This document shows positions 17,302 to 26,107 of a stretch of 62,571 bases of DNA, in pieces. Positions within the stretch are counted from its first letter, which is position 1, and every line of letters starts with the position of its first letter. The notes under the pieces were generated by a model. That model saw only the letters and a program-made list of their open reading frames with translations, ran no database searches and was not told where the DNA came from. The stretch lies in the NCBI GenBank assembly GCA_017519865.1, contig JAFWRQ010000031.1, positions 1 through 62,571 on the forward strand, given 5' to 3'. The position numbers and the translations under genes are program-made. This DNA comes from Bacteroidales bacterium (GTDB lineage Bacteria; Bacteroidota; Bacteroidia; Bacteroidales; UBA932).

Positions 17302-20300
17302 CTAGAATCTACCGGGACCTCCGAATCCACCGGGTCCTCCGGGACCTCCGAAGCCGCCTGGCCTGCCTCCGGGACCGCCGCCGCTACCTCCTCTCATCGA
17401 GTTGAACCTGTAGGCCAGCGTTACCAATACGTAGCGGCCGAAGTTGTGCGTCCACCTGTTGGTGACGAAGTCGTTGCTCATGGAGGTGCTGAAGCCCCTG
17501 GTCTTGTTGAAGAGGTCGTGGACCGTGACGGAGAGGTCGACGTTGTTCCTGGGGCCGAAGCGGAAGCCTCCGTTCAGGTCGAGGATGTTGTCGTTGATGG
17601 CGTTGTACTCCACTCCCTGCATGAAGGTCTTGGTGTAGTTGCCTCCGAGGTACATTACCTTGAAGATATTGTTCAGTTCGAATCCCGCCCTGAGCGACTC
17701 TGTGAAGTATTCCGTGCTTGAGCCGGTGCTGTTCCACGAATCGACATAGGAAGCGTTGCCGTTGAGGTTGAAGCGGATGTCGCGCGAGAAATTGCTGCGG
17801 ATGCCGAGATTGACGCTCGGGCGCAGGTTCTGCGTGGAGATGAGTTCGTCGTTGACATAGGACGGGCTCATGTCCCAGCTTCCGGAAACGCCGGTGGAAA
17901 TGATGCTTCCAATGGCAAGGATGGGGAATCCGAACGATACGGAGAGGTTGGCGTTGTAATTGCCGGAGGCATTCTCGTAGCTCGTGAAGGAGGACTGCGC
18001 CGGCATCGTGTAGTTATACTTAGGGAGATAGGTTTCCTTGGTAAAGTACGTACGTCGGCTGACGATGGCGTCCCTTCCGGCCGTGAACGAACCGCTGATG
18101 CTGAAGGTTGTGAGGTTGGAATTGATAGTGCGGGGTATTCCGCTGTCGTCACCAAGGGCTGTCCCGAGCAGGGCGTTCCTGGCTTCCTTGCCCAGGACGG
18201 TGCTGTAGGAGAGCCTGAACGAGTTGGAGGAACTCTGCTTGAGGTCGGGATTACCGGAAGAAACGGAATAGAGGTTGGTATTGTTGATCCTCGGCCTCAA
18301 CTGCTCGATGGAAGGGGTGCTGTTGGACACGGACCAGCTGAACTGCCAGTGGTTCATCTGGGAATTGTTTCCTATGGTGAGCGAGGGGACCACGGACTGG
18401 AACTTCCTGGAGTAGATGGGCTCCTCCTCCGGGAAAGCGTCGCCGCGGTTCAGTCCGGTCATCCTGTATCCGAGGTCGGCCGAGAGGATGACATCCTTGC
18501 CGAAAGCCGTCCTGAAACTCAGGGAAACGGTGTTGTTGTAGTTGTCGTTGGTCCTGCTGTAGGTGTTGACGGTGTCGATCACGCTCTTGGCATCGGTGAT
18601 GTCATAAGCCCACTGGATGGTACTGGACTTGGAGTTGGAATAGTTGTAGGCTATGCCTATGGTGCTGCGTTCGCTCAGTTCATACGCTGCGGAGGTCTGC
18701 GCGGTGAAACTCCTAGAGTCAGAACCGGTGTCGATGTCGAGGACAGTGCGGGTGATGGTCGAGGTGGTCGTGTCAATCTTTGCACTGACTCCGTCATTCT
18801 TAGAGTTGTTGATGTTCACGGACCCGGCCAGCCTCAGCTTGTTGTTGAAACCTTTATTTACATTGGCTCCGATGCTGTATGACAGGCCGGTGGTGGAACG
18901 GTCGGTCGACGAGGAGGTTCCCTGGCGGGGAAGGTCGTCCTGGTAGTTGTAGTCGCTGCTGTGCGAGAATGACCTGTTGTCCGTAAGTGACAGGGATGCG
19001 TTGAGGCCGACGTTGCCGTCGGGAAGTGACTTCCTGCCGTTCACCGAGAAGCGGTGCGAGCCGTTGTCGGTCGTCGATGTGGACGAGGAGATGTTCCTGC
19101 GGGAGTAGTACTGGGCGTTGGGGAAGTAGATCCTCTCGCTCTTGGACTCGGACACGTTGTACGACGTGGAATAGTCGTAAGATGCTCCGATGCTGCCCAG
19201 CACGAAATTCCTGGTGGTGGGGCTCATCCACTGGCGCCTGACGCTGACCGATGCGGACTTGGCCTTGAGGTCGGCGGCACCGCCGCCGCCTGCGGCGCGG
19301 AAAGTGTTGCCGCGCTGGCGGTTGCCGCTGTTGTTGATGTTGTTCATGTTGAACGAGCCTTCCACCTGCAGGGTCTCCGAAGACAACGTGACGTCGCCTC
19401 CGACGGTGTAGCGGAATTTATGGAAGGTAGTGTCGGTGTCGTAACCGCCTCCGACGAGGAAGTTGCCGTTGGTGACCATTTTCGGCTTGGTCCTGGTCTC
19501 GATGTCAAGGACCCTGCGCTTGGTCTCATTCATGCTGATCTGGTGCCTCGGGTCTTTGTTGGCGTATTCCTGGAAGGACTTGATGGTGACTACCTCCTCT
19601 GCCGGGAGGTTGTTGAGTGCAGTCATGGGAGCGTCGCCGAAGAGCAGGGCTCCGTCGATGTATACCGTGCTGATGTTTTCGTTGAGGACGGTGACGCCGC
19701 CGTTCGTAACCTCCACGCCGGGCATCTGCTCGAGGACGTCGATGGCCATCTCGCCCTTGTTGAGTTTGACGGCGGAAGCGTGGAATGCTATGGTGTCCTC
19801 CTTGATGGACACGGGATTGGCCGCTTCCCTGATGACCGCGCCTTCAAGGGCGATGTTCTCGGTCTTGAGGCTGGCTATGACCCTGTTCTGTCCGGGGACT
19901 AGGGTTATGGGGTTGGACTGCTCCTGGAAACCGAGCATGCTGAACGTGACGATGGCGTTGCCTGCGGTGAGGTTCCTTATGGTGAAGGTTCCGTTCTGGC
20001 CGGTAACCGCATACGTGGTGTCGGCTTTCTCTCCTTCTCCCTTAGGCGATACTACGATGACGGTGACGCCGACTCCCGGCGCCTGCTCGGCGTCGTCCTC
20101 GATGAGGTAGACATTGCCTGTGAGGGATGCCTGGGCTGCCCTGGCGCGCTGCTGCAGGGCGGTCATCGCCTGGTTGCCGCCGCCGGGCCTGCCGCCGCCC
20201 CTGAACCCTCCGGGAGGGCCGCCTCCGCCGCGGTTCTGCGCGTTGGAGAGAATGGGGAATGACATAAGCAATACAAGGGTAAGAAGCCAGAATCTCGGTT

Positions 20301-20304
20301 TCAT
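17302..20304 (-). CDS. Outer-membrane beta-barrel receptor (TonB-dependent-receptor-like) with Gly-rich termini
   Basis: This 1000-residue protein begins with a signal peptide MKPRFWLLTLVLLMSFPILSNAQ. A Gly/Pro/Arg-rich stretch (about residues 24-45) follows, then a carboxypeptidase-regulatory-like beta-sandwich (GNVYLIEDDAEQAPGVGVTVIVVSP, about 60-135). Next are a plug-like segment (DVLEQMPGVEVTNGGVTVLNENISTVYIDGALLFG) and a long barrel of about 700 residues rich in alternating strands. It ends in VLVTLAYRFN plus a Gly/Pro/Phe-rich tail. It belongs to the outer-membrane beta-barrel (OMP_b-brl_3-like) family. No SusD partner lies beside it, so the ligand is unknown. The start at 20302-20304 gives the signal peptide directly. 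Confidence 0.83.
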   Translation of the reverse strand: MKPRFWLLTLVLLMSFPILSNAQNRGGGGPPGGFRGGGRPGGGNQAMTALQQRARAAQASLTGNVYLIEDDAEQAPGVGVTVIVVSPKGEGEKADTTYAVTGQNGTFTIRNLTAGNAIVTFSMLGFQEQSNPITLVPGQNRVIASLKTENIALEGAVIREAANPVSIKEDTIAFHASAVKLNKGEMAIDVLEQMPGVEVTNGGVTVLNENISTVYIDGALLFGDAPMTALNNLPAEEVVTIKSFQEYANKDPRHQISMNETKRRVLDIETRTKPKMVTNGNFLVGGGYDTDTTFHKFRYTVGGDVTLSSETLQVEGSFNMNNINNSGNRQRGNTFRAAGGGGAADLKAKSASVSVRRQWMSPTTRNFVLGSIGASYDYSTSYNVSESKSERIYFPNAQYYSRRNISSSTSTTDNGSHRFSVNGRKSLPDGNVGLNASLSLTDNRSFSHSSDYNYQDDLPRQGTSSSTDRSTTGLSYSIGANVNKGFNNKLRLAGSVNINNSKNDGVSAKIDTTTSTITRTVLDIDTGSDSRSFTAQTSAAYELSERSTIGIAYNYSNSKSSTIQWAYDITDAKSVIDTVNTYSRTNDNYNNTVSLSFRTAFGKDVILSADLGYRMTGLNRGDAFPEEEPIYSRKFQSVVPSLTIGNNSQMNHWQFSWSVSNSTPSIEQLRPRINNTNLYSVSSGNPDLKQSSSNSFRLSYSTVLGKEARNALLGTALGDDSGIPRTINSNLTTFSISGSFTAGRDAIVSRRTYFTKETYLPKYNYTMPAQSSFTSYENASGNYNANLSVSFGFPILAIGSIISTGVSGSWDMSPSYVNDELISTQNLRPSVNLGIRSNFSRDIRFNLNGNASYVDSWNSTGSSTEYFTESLRAGFELNNIFKVMYLGGNYTKTFMQGVEYNAINDNILDLNGGFRFGPRNNVDLSVTVHDLFNKTRGFSTSMSNDFVTNRWTHNFGRYVLVTLAYRFNSMRGGSGGGPGGRPGGFGGPGGPGGFGGPGRF

Positions 20305-20331
20305 GTGCAGGTCTGTGTTAAGTTCAACTTT

Positions 20332-20339
20332 CAAAGATA
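20332..20339 (-). promoter_or_regulatory. Predicted -7 element for the outer-membrane receptor gene
   Basis: TATCTTTG on the minus strand matches TAnnTTTG, 27 bases before the receptor ATG and after the shikimate kinase stop (20365). No good TTG at the expected spacing. Confidence 0.5.
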
Positions 20340-20364
20340 ATAAAAATTGCGGAATTTAAGCGCT

Positions 20365-20961
20365 TTATGATATGAGATTCGCTATAATTCCGGCAATTTG
20401 CATAGGGGAGAGGGTGTCTGTGTCGATGATGAAATCGGCCGCGGCGGAGTAGACCGGTGTCCGCTCCTGCAGGAGCGCCTCGAAGCCGCCGCCCTTCAGC
20501 AGCGGCCGCTGGCTCTGCTCCCCTCCGAGGCGGAGCCGCAGCGTCTCCGGGGTGGCCCTCAGGAATATGCACGTGCAATGCTCCCGGATCAAGGCGGCGT
20601 TCTCCGGCCTCAGTATCGCCCCGCCCCCCAGTGACAAAATGAAACTCAATTCGGGGGAAGTGTCCTCGGAAACTGTGCCACCCTCGGCAACATAAGAGGG
20701 GGGGACCCAAGCGCGCTTGGGGGGGGTCCGAAGGACGTTTCGGAGGGCACTTCCCCCGAATAGCAATTCCTTCAGGGCTGTTGTCTCGAGGTCGCGGAAG
20801 GCCTTTTCGCCCGACTGGGCGAAGATGTCGGGGATGGACATTCCGGCTCTCTCCTCTATATACCGGTCCAGGTCGACGACGGGTATGCCGAGCAGCGTCG
20901 AGAGTTCCCTCCCGACGCTGCTCTTGCCGCATCCCATGAAACCGGTCAGTGCGACTATCAT
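20365..20961 (-). CDS. aroK: Shikimate kinase with an in-frame inserted segment
   Basis: This 198-residue enzyme phosphorylates shikimate with ATP; the family is usually about 170-180 residues. Seen: Walker A GFMGCGKSSVG (about residues 8-18), the shikimate-binding aspartate in PVVDLDRYIEE, FRDLE, SLGGGAI, and the lid region SQRPLL. Residues 67-104 are extra, lying between the helix ending KELL and the strand before SLGGG. They are encoded by a 113-base palindromic element (20649-20761). All catalytic motifs survive, so the enzyme is probably active. The ATG at 20959-20961 follows the parC stop by one base, better than an upstream ATG inside parC. Confidence 0.9.
   Translation of the reverse strand: MIVALTGFMGCGKSSVGRELSTLLGIPVVDLDRYIEERAGMSIPDIFAQSGEKAFRDLETTALKELLFGGSALRNVLRTPPKRAWVPPSYVAEGGTVSEDTSPELSFILSLGGGAILRPENAALIREHCTCIFLRATPETLRLRLGGEQSQRPLLKGGGFEALLQERTPVYSAAADFIIDTDTLSPMQIAGIIANLIS
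20649..20761. repeat. Palindromic element inserted in frame in shikimate kinase
   Basis: The ends ATTCGGGGGAAGTG (20649-20662) and CACTTCCCCCGAAT (20748-20761) are perfect 14-base inverted repeats. With two mismatches they continue to about 25 bases (to about 20673 and from about 20737). The centre holds a perfect 16-base palindrome CCCAAGCGCGCTTGGG (20706-20721). The whole unit could fold into a cruciform or RNA hairpin. It is G/C-run-rich, unlike the surrounding coding sequence, and contains no stop codon in the host frame. No second copy was seen in this window. Confidence 0.8.
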
Positions 20962-20962
20962 C

Positions 20963-23713
20963 CTAGAAAAGGGTAAGGTCCTCTCCGTCATCGACTTCGG
21001 GGACGTTAATCTGGCTCATGTCGATGTCCGGGATGACGATCTCGTCCGGAGCGTCGATGATGTCGGACATGTCGATCTCGCCTGCAAGGTTCTCCGGCTC
21101 GGCCTCGGGCTTCTCTTCCTCGAAGTCCTCGGGCTTCACCAGAGGCTCGATGAACTCCACTTTCTTCAGGTCCCAGGAATGGCATTTCTTGCCCTTGGCG
21201 GCGATGCCCTTCTTGGCGATGTACTCCTCGGCGTCGATTTTCTCGGGCTCGCGGTGGGCATATTTGCCGGCGAATGTGACCTGCACCTGGGGATGCCTGT
21301 CGTCGCTGAGCGCCACCAGGTAAGAACTCCTGCCCTCGGCTATGAACGAAACCGGGGTATTGTCACTGAGGACGAATGAGAAACGCTTGATATAGAATGC
21401 CTTGACTGAAGCGTCCCAGTACAGGGCGGTGTAGGTCTTGTTCGGGTCGAACTTCTCGATTTTGAGAACGTCGCCCTGATATTTGTTCACCAGGTCGAAG
21501 GACGTGGTGTAGAAAGTGCCGTTCTTGAAAATGGCCAGGACCTTGTCGTCGGTCTCGAACTGTCCGAGGTACAGGCCCCTGCCGTCCTCGTTCAACTTCT
21601 GGATATCGGCGTCGTACCAGATGTCCTTGCCGGAAATCGTCGACACGCCCTTGCTCTTGAGCTGGATGCGCTGTATGGGGAACTTCGACACGAGGTTGCC
21701 GCGCGAAGTCTTGCCCTTGATGGCTAGGGTCGAGAAATCGTATTCCATCGACGATTTCTTCAGTTTGGCGCGCGGCCGCAGGTAGATGCGCACCGACTCC
21801 GCCTCACCGTTGTGGTTGGCCGTGAACCAGAGTATGGTCGACCCCGGGGCCCCGGTGGTAATGTCGTACTCCTTGTCGCGCGTTACGGATGTGATGGCGA
21901 AGCGCTTGGCATACGATACCGAACTCTTGCCCTCGCGGTATATCACGTTGTAGATCGTGCGGGTGTCTCCACGGTGGAAAACGCCCACGTACAGCAGATT
22001 CTTTCCGAAGAACGCCTTGTCCGTGACCTTGGTGATGATGTACTTGCCGTCCTTGCCTATGACGATGATCTCCGACAGGTCGGAGCAATCGCAGATATAT
22101 TCTCCGTTGTCGTCGCGCTTTAGGCCGATGCCAACGAAGCCTTCGGCCATGTTGGCGTAGAGTTTGGCGTTGTTGTTCACTACCTTGGTGGCGGCGATGG
22201 TCTCGAAGTTGGTGATCTCTGTCTGGCGCGGGAAGGCCTTGCCATATTTCTTCTTGAGACCCTTGAACCAGTCGATGGTGTACCGGGTGATATGGGCTAT
22301 CTTGTCCTTGACGTCGTTTATCTCCTGCTCGATGCCGCGGATCTTCTCGTCTATGGCCTTGGTATCGAACTTGGAGATCTTGCGCACCGGCTTCTCCACG
22401 AGTTTCAGGATGTCGTCCATCACGATCTCGCGTGTGAGAAGGTCCTGGTATTCCTTCATCCGCTCGAACACGTCGCCGATCTGCTCTTCCCAGCTCTTCT
22501 GGTCCTGTTCCAGGACCTTGTAGATGCGGTTTTCAAAGAAAATGCGCTCCAGCGAACTGTAATGCCATTCGTTCTCCAGTTCATCGAGCCTGATGCGCAA
22601 CTGGCGTTCGAGTATGTCGCGGGTATGGTAGGTGTCATATTCGAGGATCTCGTCAACGTCCATGAACTGGGGCTTGTTGTCCTTGATCACGCAGGCGTTG
22701 GGAGAGATGTTGATCTCGCAGTCGGTGAATGCGTAGAGGGCGTCGATGGTCTTGTCGGGGGACACGTCGTTCGGGAGGTGGATGATGATCTCCACGTGGT
22801 CCGTGGTCATGTCGTCGATCTTCTTGATCTTGATCTTGCCCTTGTCCTTGGCCTTGAGTATGGAGTCTATGACGATGCCAGAGGTCTTGCTGTACGGGAT
22901 CTCGGTGATGGCGATGGTGTTCTTGTCGATCTTGTCGATCTTGGCGCGCACCTTCACCACGCCGCCGCGGCGGCCCTTGAGGTATTTGGAGCAGTCGGCG
23001 GAGCCTCCGGTGGGGAAATCGGGGTAGAGTTCGTAAGGTTTCCCTTCGAGTATGGCCACCGAAGCGTCAAGAAGTTCGTTGAAATTGTGGGGCAGGATCT
23101 TGGAGGCCATACCGACGGCGATGCCTTCGGTGCCCTGCGCAAGCAGGAGGGGGAAACGGACCGGGAGTTCCGTAGGCTCCTGGTTGCGGCCGTCGTAGGA
23201 GGTCATCCAGTTCGTGACCTTCGGGTCGAAGATCACCTCCTTGGCGAATTTGCTAAGGCGAGCTTCAATGTATCGGGGGGCGGCGTTTGAGTCGCCCGTA
23301 AGGATGTTTCCCCAGTTTCCCTGGCAGTCCACGGCATAGCCTTTCTGACCCAGCTGCACGAGGGCGCCCAGTATCGAGGCGTCACCGTGAGGGTGATACT
23401 GCATGGCCTGTCCCACGATGTTGGCGACCTTGGTGTAGGCCCCGTCGTCCATCCTGTACATGGCGTGTAGGACCCTGCGCTGGACCGGCTTCAGGCCATC
23501 CACGATGTGCGGGACGGCGCGCTGAAGGATCACGTATGAAGAATAGTCCAGGAACCAGTCCTTGAACATTCCCGAAAGCTTGAACTTGCGGCTGTCATCG
23601 CCGAGAAGCTTGTCATATTTCCCCGATGGGACGGCGGATTCGTCCACCATCTCCTCTCCTTCTCCGATGGGCTCCTGGGAGTCCATGATCTCGTCGTTGT
23701 ACTCTTCGTCCAT
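20963..23713 (-). CDS. parC: Topoisomerase IV / gyrase-type subunit A
   Basis: This 916-residue type IIA topoisomerase A subunit has an acidic N-terminal tail (about residues 1-45). The breakage-reunion domain contains SSYVILQRAVPHIVDGLKPVQRRVLHAMY and YHPHGDASI, and the catalytic tyrosine is in NAAPRYIEARL. A coiled-coil tower follows, then a C-terminal beta-pinwheel-like region and a strongly acidic tail ending in VDDGEDLTLF. The C-terminal half looks like the Bacteroidota ParC-type protein rather than GyrA, but parE is not nearby, so the symbol is tentative. An intercistronic hairpin separates it from era. Confidence 0.88.
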   Translation of the reverse strand: MDEEYNDEIMDSQEPIGEGEEMVDESAVPSGKYDKLLGDDSRKFKLSGMFKDWFLDYSSYVILQRAVPHIVDGLKPVQRRVLHAMYRMDDGAYTKVANIVGQAMQYHPHGDASILGALVQLGQKGYAVDCQGNWGNILTGDSNAAPRYIEARLSKFAKEVIFDPKVTNWMTSYDGRNQEPTELPVRFPLLLAQGTEGIAVGMASKILPHNFNELLDASVAILEGKPYELYPDFPTGGSADCSKYLKGRRGGVVKVRAKIDKIDKNTIAITEIPYSKTSGIVIDSILKAKDKGKIKIKKIDDMTTDHVEIIIHLPNDVSPDKTIDALYAFTDCEINISPNACVIKDNKPQFMDVDEILEYDTYHTRDILERQLRIRLDELENEWHYSSLERIFFENRIYKVLEQDQKSWEEQIGDVFERMKEYQDLLTREIVMDDILKLVEKPVRKISKFDTKAIDEKIRGIEQEINDVKDKIAHITRYTIDWFKGLKKKYGKAFPRQTEITNFETIAATKVVNNNAKLYANMAEGFVGIGLKRDDNGEYICDCSDLSEIIVIGKDGKYIITKVTDKAFFGKNLLYVGVFHRGDTRTIYNVIYREGKSSVSYAKRFAITSVTRDKEYDITTGAPGSTILWFTANHNGEAESVRIYLRPRAKLKKSSMEYDFSTLAIKGKTSRGNLVSKFPIQRIQLKSKGVSTISGKDIWYDADIQKLNEDGRGLYLGQFETDDKVLAIFKNGTFYTTSFDLVNKYQGDVLKIEKFDPNKTYTALYWDASVKAFYIKRFSFVLSDNTPVSFIAEGRSSYLVALSDDRHPQVQVTFAGKYAHREPEKIDAEEYIAKKGIAAKGKKCHSWDLKKVEFIEPLVKPEDFEEEKPEAEPENLAGEIDMSDIIDAPDEIVIPDIDMSQINVPEVDDGEDLTLF

Positions 23714-23723
23714 AAAAACCTCC

Positions 23724-23742
23724 GGGCGCGCCTGGTGCGCCC
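23724..23742 (-). other. Intercistronic hairpin between era and parC
   Basis: GGGCGC (23724-23729) and GCGCCC (23737-23742) form a six-pair GC stem with a seven-base loop in the 33-base gap between the era stop and the parC ATG. No U-run follows, so it is more likely an mRNA processing or stability element than a terminator. Confidence 0.45.
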
Positions 23743-23746
23743 ACTG

Positions 23747-24631
23747 TCATTCTTCGTATCCGAACCTGCGGAGTTCCCTGCGGCTCTCGCGCCAGTCCGG
23801 ATCCACTTTTACGTATAGTGAAAGGAAGACTTTCTTCTGGAAGAAATCCTCCATGTCTATGCGGGCTTCTGTCCCGACCTTCTTCAGCGCTGCACCCTTC
23901 TTGCCGATGATGATGCCCTTCTGCGAGTCGCGCATCACGTAGATGACCGCGCTTATCTCGTAACGCTCGGAACCTTCCTTGAATGATTCGACGTTGACCT
24001 CGCAGCAGTAAGGGATCTCCTGGCTGTAGTTGAGCAGGATCTTCTCGCGGATGATCTCCTGCGCGAAGAAGCGGAGGTTGCGGTCGGTAAAGGTGTCCTT
24101 GTCGTACCAGGGCGGGCTCACCGGGAGTTTCTCGACGATCTTGTCGAAGATGCTCTCCAGGTTGAAGCGCTCCCTGGCGGAAGCGGGGATGATGTCGGCT
24201 TTGGGGAGCTGGCCGTGCCAGTAATCCATGAGCTCCACGACCTTTGGCTGGTCGCTGAGGTCGATCTTGTTGATGACCACTATGACGGGACAGTCGAGAC
24301 GCTGGAGCTTGGCGACGTAGTCGGCGTTCTTGTCAGCTGTCTCGACGGTATCCGTTACATAAAGGATGATGTCCGCGTCGCCGATGGCGGCGTCCACGAA
24401 GCTCATCATGTTCTGCTGGAGCCGGTAGTTGGGCTTCAGGATGCCGGGCGTGTCGGAATAGACGATCTGGTAGTCCTCACCGTTCACGATGCCCATGATG
24501 CGGTGGCGGGTGGTCTGCGCCTTGGCGGTGACGATGGAGAGTTTCTCTCCGACCATCGCGTTCATCAGCGTGGACTTGCCGACGTTAGGATTGCCTATTA
24601 TGTTGACGAAACCCGACTTGTGACTAGACAT
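23747..24631 (-). CDS. era: Ribosome-assembly GTPase Era
   Basis: This 294-residue protein has the GTPase motifs GNPNVGKST (G1), the QTTRHRIMGI switch (G2), DTPGI (G3) and NKID (G4). A KH domain at the C-terminus (VIYVMRDSQKGIIIGKKGAALKKVG) binds the 3' end of 16S rRNA. Length is standard. It starts eight bases before the end of the rluB-type gene, so the two are translationally coupled, with parC downstream. Confidence 0.96.
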   Translation of the reverse strand: MSSHKSGFVNIIGNPNVGKSTLMNAMVGEKLSIVTAKAQTTRHRIMGIVNGEDYQIVYSDTPGILKPNYRLQQNMMSFVDAAIGDADIILYVTDTVETADKNADYVAKLQRLDCPVIVVINKIDLSDQPKVVELMDYWHGQLPKADIIPASARERFNLESIFDKIVEKLPVSPPWYDKDTFTDRNLRFFAQEIIREKILLNYSQEIPYCCEVNVESFKEGSERYEISAVIYVMRDSQKGIIIGKKGAALKKVGTEARIDMEDFFQKKVFLSLYVKVDPDWRESRRELRRFGYEE

Positions 24632-26054
24632 AGGCGCCCATCTTCAGAACGTTCACCTCGCCCTCGGTGAGGTATCTCCACTCTCCCTTGGTGAGGCCTT
24701 TCTTCGTGAGACCGGCGAAATATACGCGGTCAAGGGCCTTGACGCTGTAGCCGAGGGATTCGAAGATCCTGCGGACGATGCGGTTCTTGCCGGAGTGGAT
24801 CTCGATGCCCAGCCTGCGGTGGTCGGTGGCGTCGATGTATTCCAGTTCGTCAGCGGAAACCTCGCCGTCGCTGAGTTCGACGCCGGCGAGGACCTTGTCA
24901 TAGTCCTCCTGCGAGAGTTCGCGGTCGAGTATCACCTGATAGATCTTTTTCTTGTCGTATGAAGGGTGGGTGAGGCGTTCGGCTATTTCGCCGTCGTTGG
25001 TGAACATGAGCACTCCGGTGGTGGCCTTGTCGAGGCGTCCGACCGGGAATACGCGGGTCTCGCAGTTCTTCAGCAGGTCCATGACGGTCTTGCCGGCATG
25101 GGGGTCGCTGGAGGTGGTGACATAGCCCTTGGGCTTGTTCATGACGATATAGACCTTTTCTTCTCCCTTGAGGCGTTCGCCGTTGAAGCGGACGTCGTCC
25201 GTGAGGACGTTGACCTTGGTTCCGAGTTCGGTCACGACCTCGCCGTTGACGGTGACGACGCCGGCCTGGATGAAGGTGTCGGCCTCGCGCCTGGAGCAGA
25301 CGCCGGAGTTGGCGATGAATTTGTTAAGGCGGATCTCGTTCTGGATGGGCGTAGGTACGTAGTCGTTGTCAGAGAACCTGGCATTGTCGATATTGGGCCT
25401 GCGCTCGATCATGCGGTTGATGCCGGAATCGGCACTCTCGTCGAACTGGGCGTCGAATTTCTTGCGGCCCTTGCCGCGTACAGCGGGCTTGGGCCCTTCG
25501 GGACGCTGGCCTGCGTACGGCTTGCGGCCTCCGCCGCCGTAGGGACGCTTACCACCTTCGCCGTAGCTCCTGCCTTCGCCGTAGGGCTTGTTGTATGCCC
25601 TGTGCTCGCCGTCACCGTAGCTCCTGCGCTCGCCAAAGGGCTTGTTGTAAGGCCTCTGCTCGCCGTCGCCGTAACTCCTGCGCTCGCCGTAGGGTTTGTT
25701 GTAAGGCCTGTGCTCACCCTCGCCGTAGCTCCTGCGCTCGCCGTAAGGCTTGTTGTAGGGCCTGTGCTCGCCCTCGCCATAGCTCCTGCGCTCGCCGTAG
25801 GGTTTGTTGTATGCCCTGTGCTCGCCGTCGCCGTAGCTCCTGCGCTCACCGTAGGGCCTGTTCTCTCTGTTGTAAGGATTTCTGTCGGACGGGCCGTAAG
25901 ACCTGCGCTCGCCCCTGTCTTGACTCCTGTTTTCGTCGTTACCGGTCCTGTGACCGTAATCATTCCTTCTTTCGCTTCCCGCGAAAGAGACTTTCTTTCT
26001 CGGCCTGAGCTTCCTGCCTTCTGCAGAATAGCCGCCATTCTTGTTGTCTTCCAT
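24624..26054 (-). CDS. RluB/RsuA-family pseudouridine synthase with a repetitive N-terminal extension
   Basis: This is a 476-residue protein. Residues 1-235 are a basic, Tyr/Gly/Arg-rich disordered region with five near-identical 18-residue repeats (YGERRSYGDGEHRAYNKP type, residues 68-157). An S4 RNA-binding domain follows (IRLNKFIANSGVCSRREAD, about 241-300). The RsuA/RluB catalytic domain (about 305-470) has the catalytic aspartate in GRLDKATTGVLMFTND. It should modify 23S or 16S rRNA. The repeats resemble RGG-like RNA-binding tails, which are common on this enzyme in Bacteroidota, although the regular 54-base units here are striking. Confidence 0.92.
   Translation of the reverse strand: MEDNKNGGYSAEGRKLRPRKKVSFAGSERRNDYGHRTGNDENRSQDRGERRSYGPSDRNPYNRENRPYGERRSYGDGEHRAYNKPYGERRSYGEGEHRPYNKPYGERRSYGEGEHRPYNKPYGERRSYGDGEQRPYNKPFGERRSYGDGEHRAYNKPYGEGRSYGEGGKRPYGGGGRKPYAGQRPEGPKPAVRGKGRKKFDAQFDESADSGINRMIERRPNIDNARFSDNDYVPTPIQNEIRLNKFIANSGVCSRREADTFIQAGVVTVNGEVVTELGTKVNVLTDDVRFNGERLKGEEKVYIVMNKPKGYVTTSSDPHAGKTVMDLLKNCETRVFPVGRLDKATTGVLMFTNDGEIAERLTHPSYDKKKIYQVILDRELSQEDYDKVLAGVELSDGEVSADELEYIDATDHRRLGIEIHSGKNRIVRRIFESLGYSVKALDRVYFAGLTKKGLTKGEWRYLTEGEVNVLKMGAYV
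25584..25853. repeat. Five tandem 54-base coding repeats
   Basis: Five consecutive 54-base units (plus a partial sixth) encode the YGERRSYG(D/E)GE(H/Q)R(A/P)YNKP repeats of the pseudouridine synthase. Units differ mainly at D/E, H/Q and A/P codons and at wobble positions, consistent with recent duplication by slippage or unequal crossover. Copy number is likely to vary among strains. Confidence 0.85.
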
Positions 26055-26107
26055 TTTTCTGCGCCTTTCGGCAATTTTAATAAGATGATCCTTCGTGGTT
26101 CACACCA

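Noticed and set aside
25584-25853. Possible CRISPR array at the 54-base repeats
   Set aside because: Units are contiguous without spacers and encode a continuous protein region.
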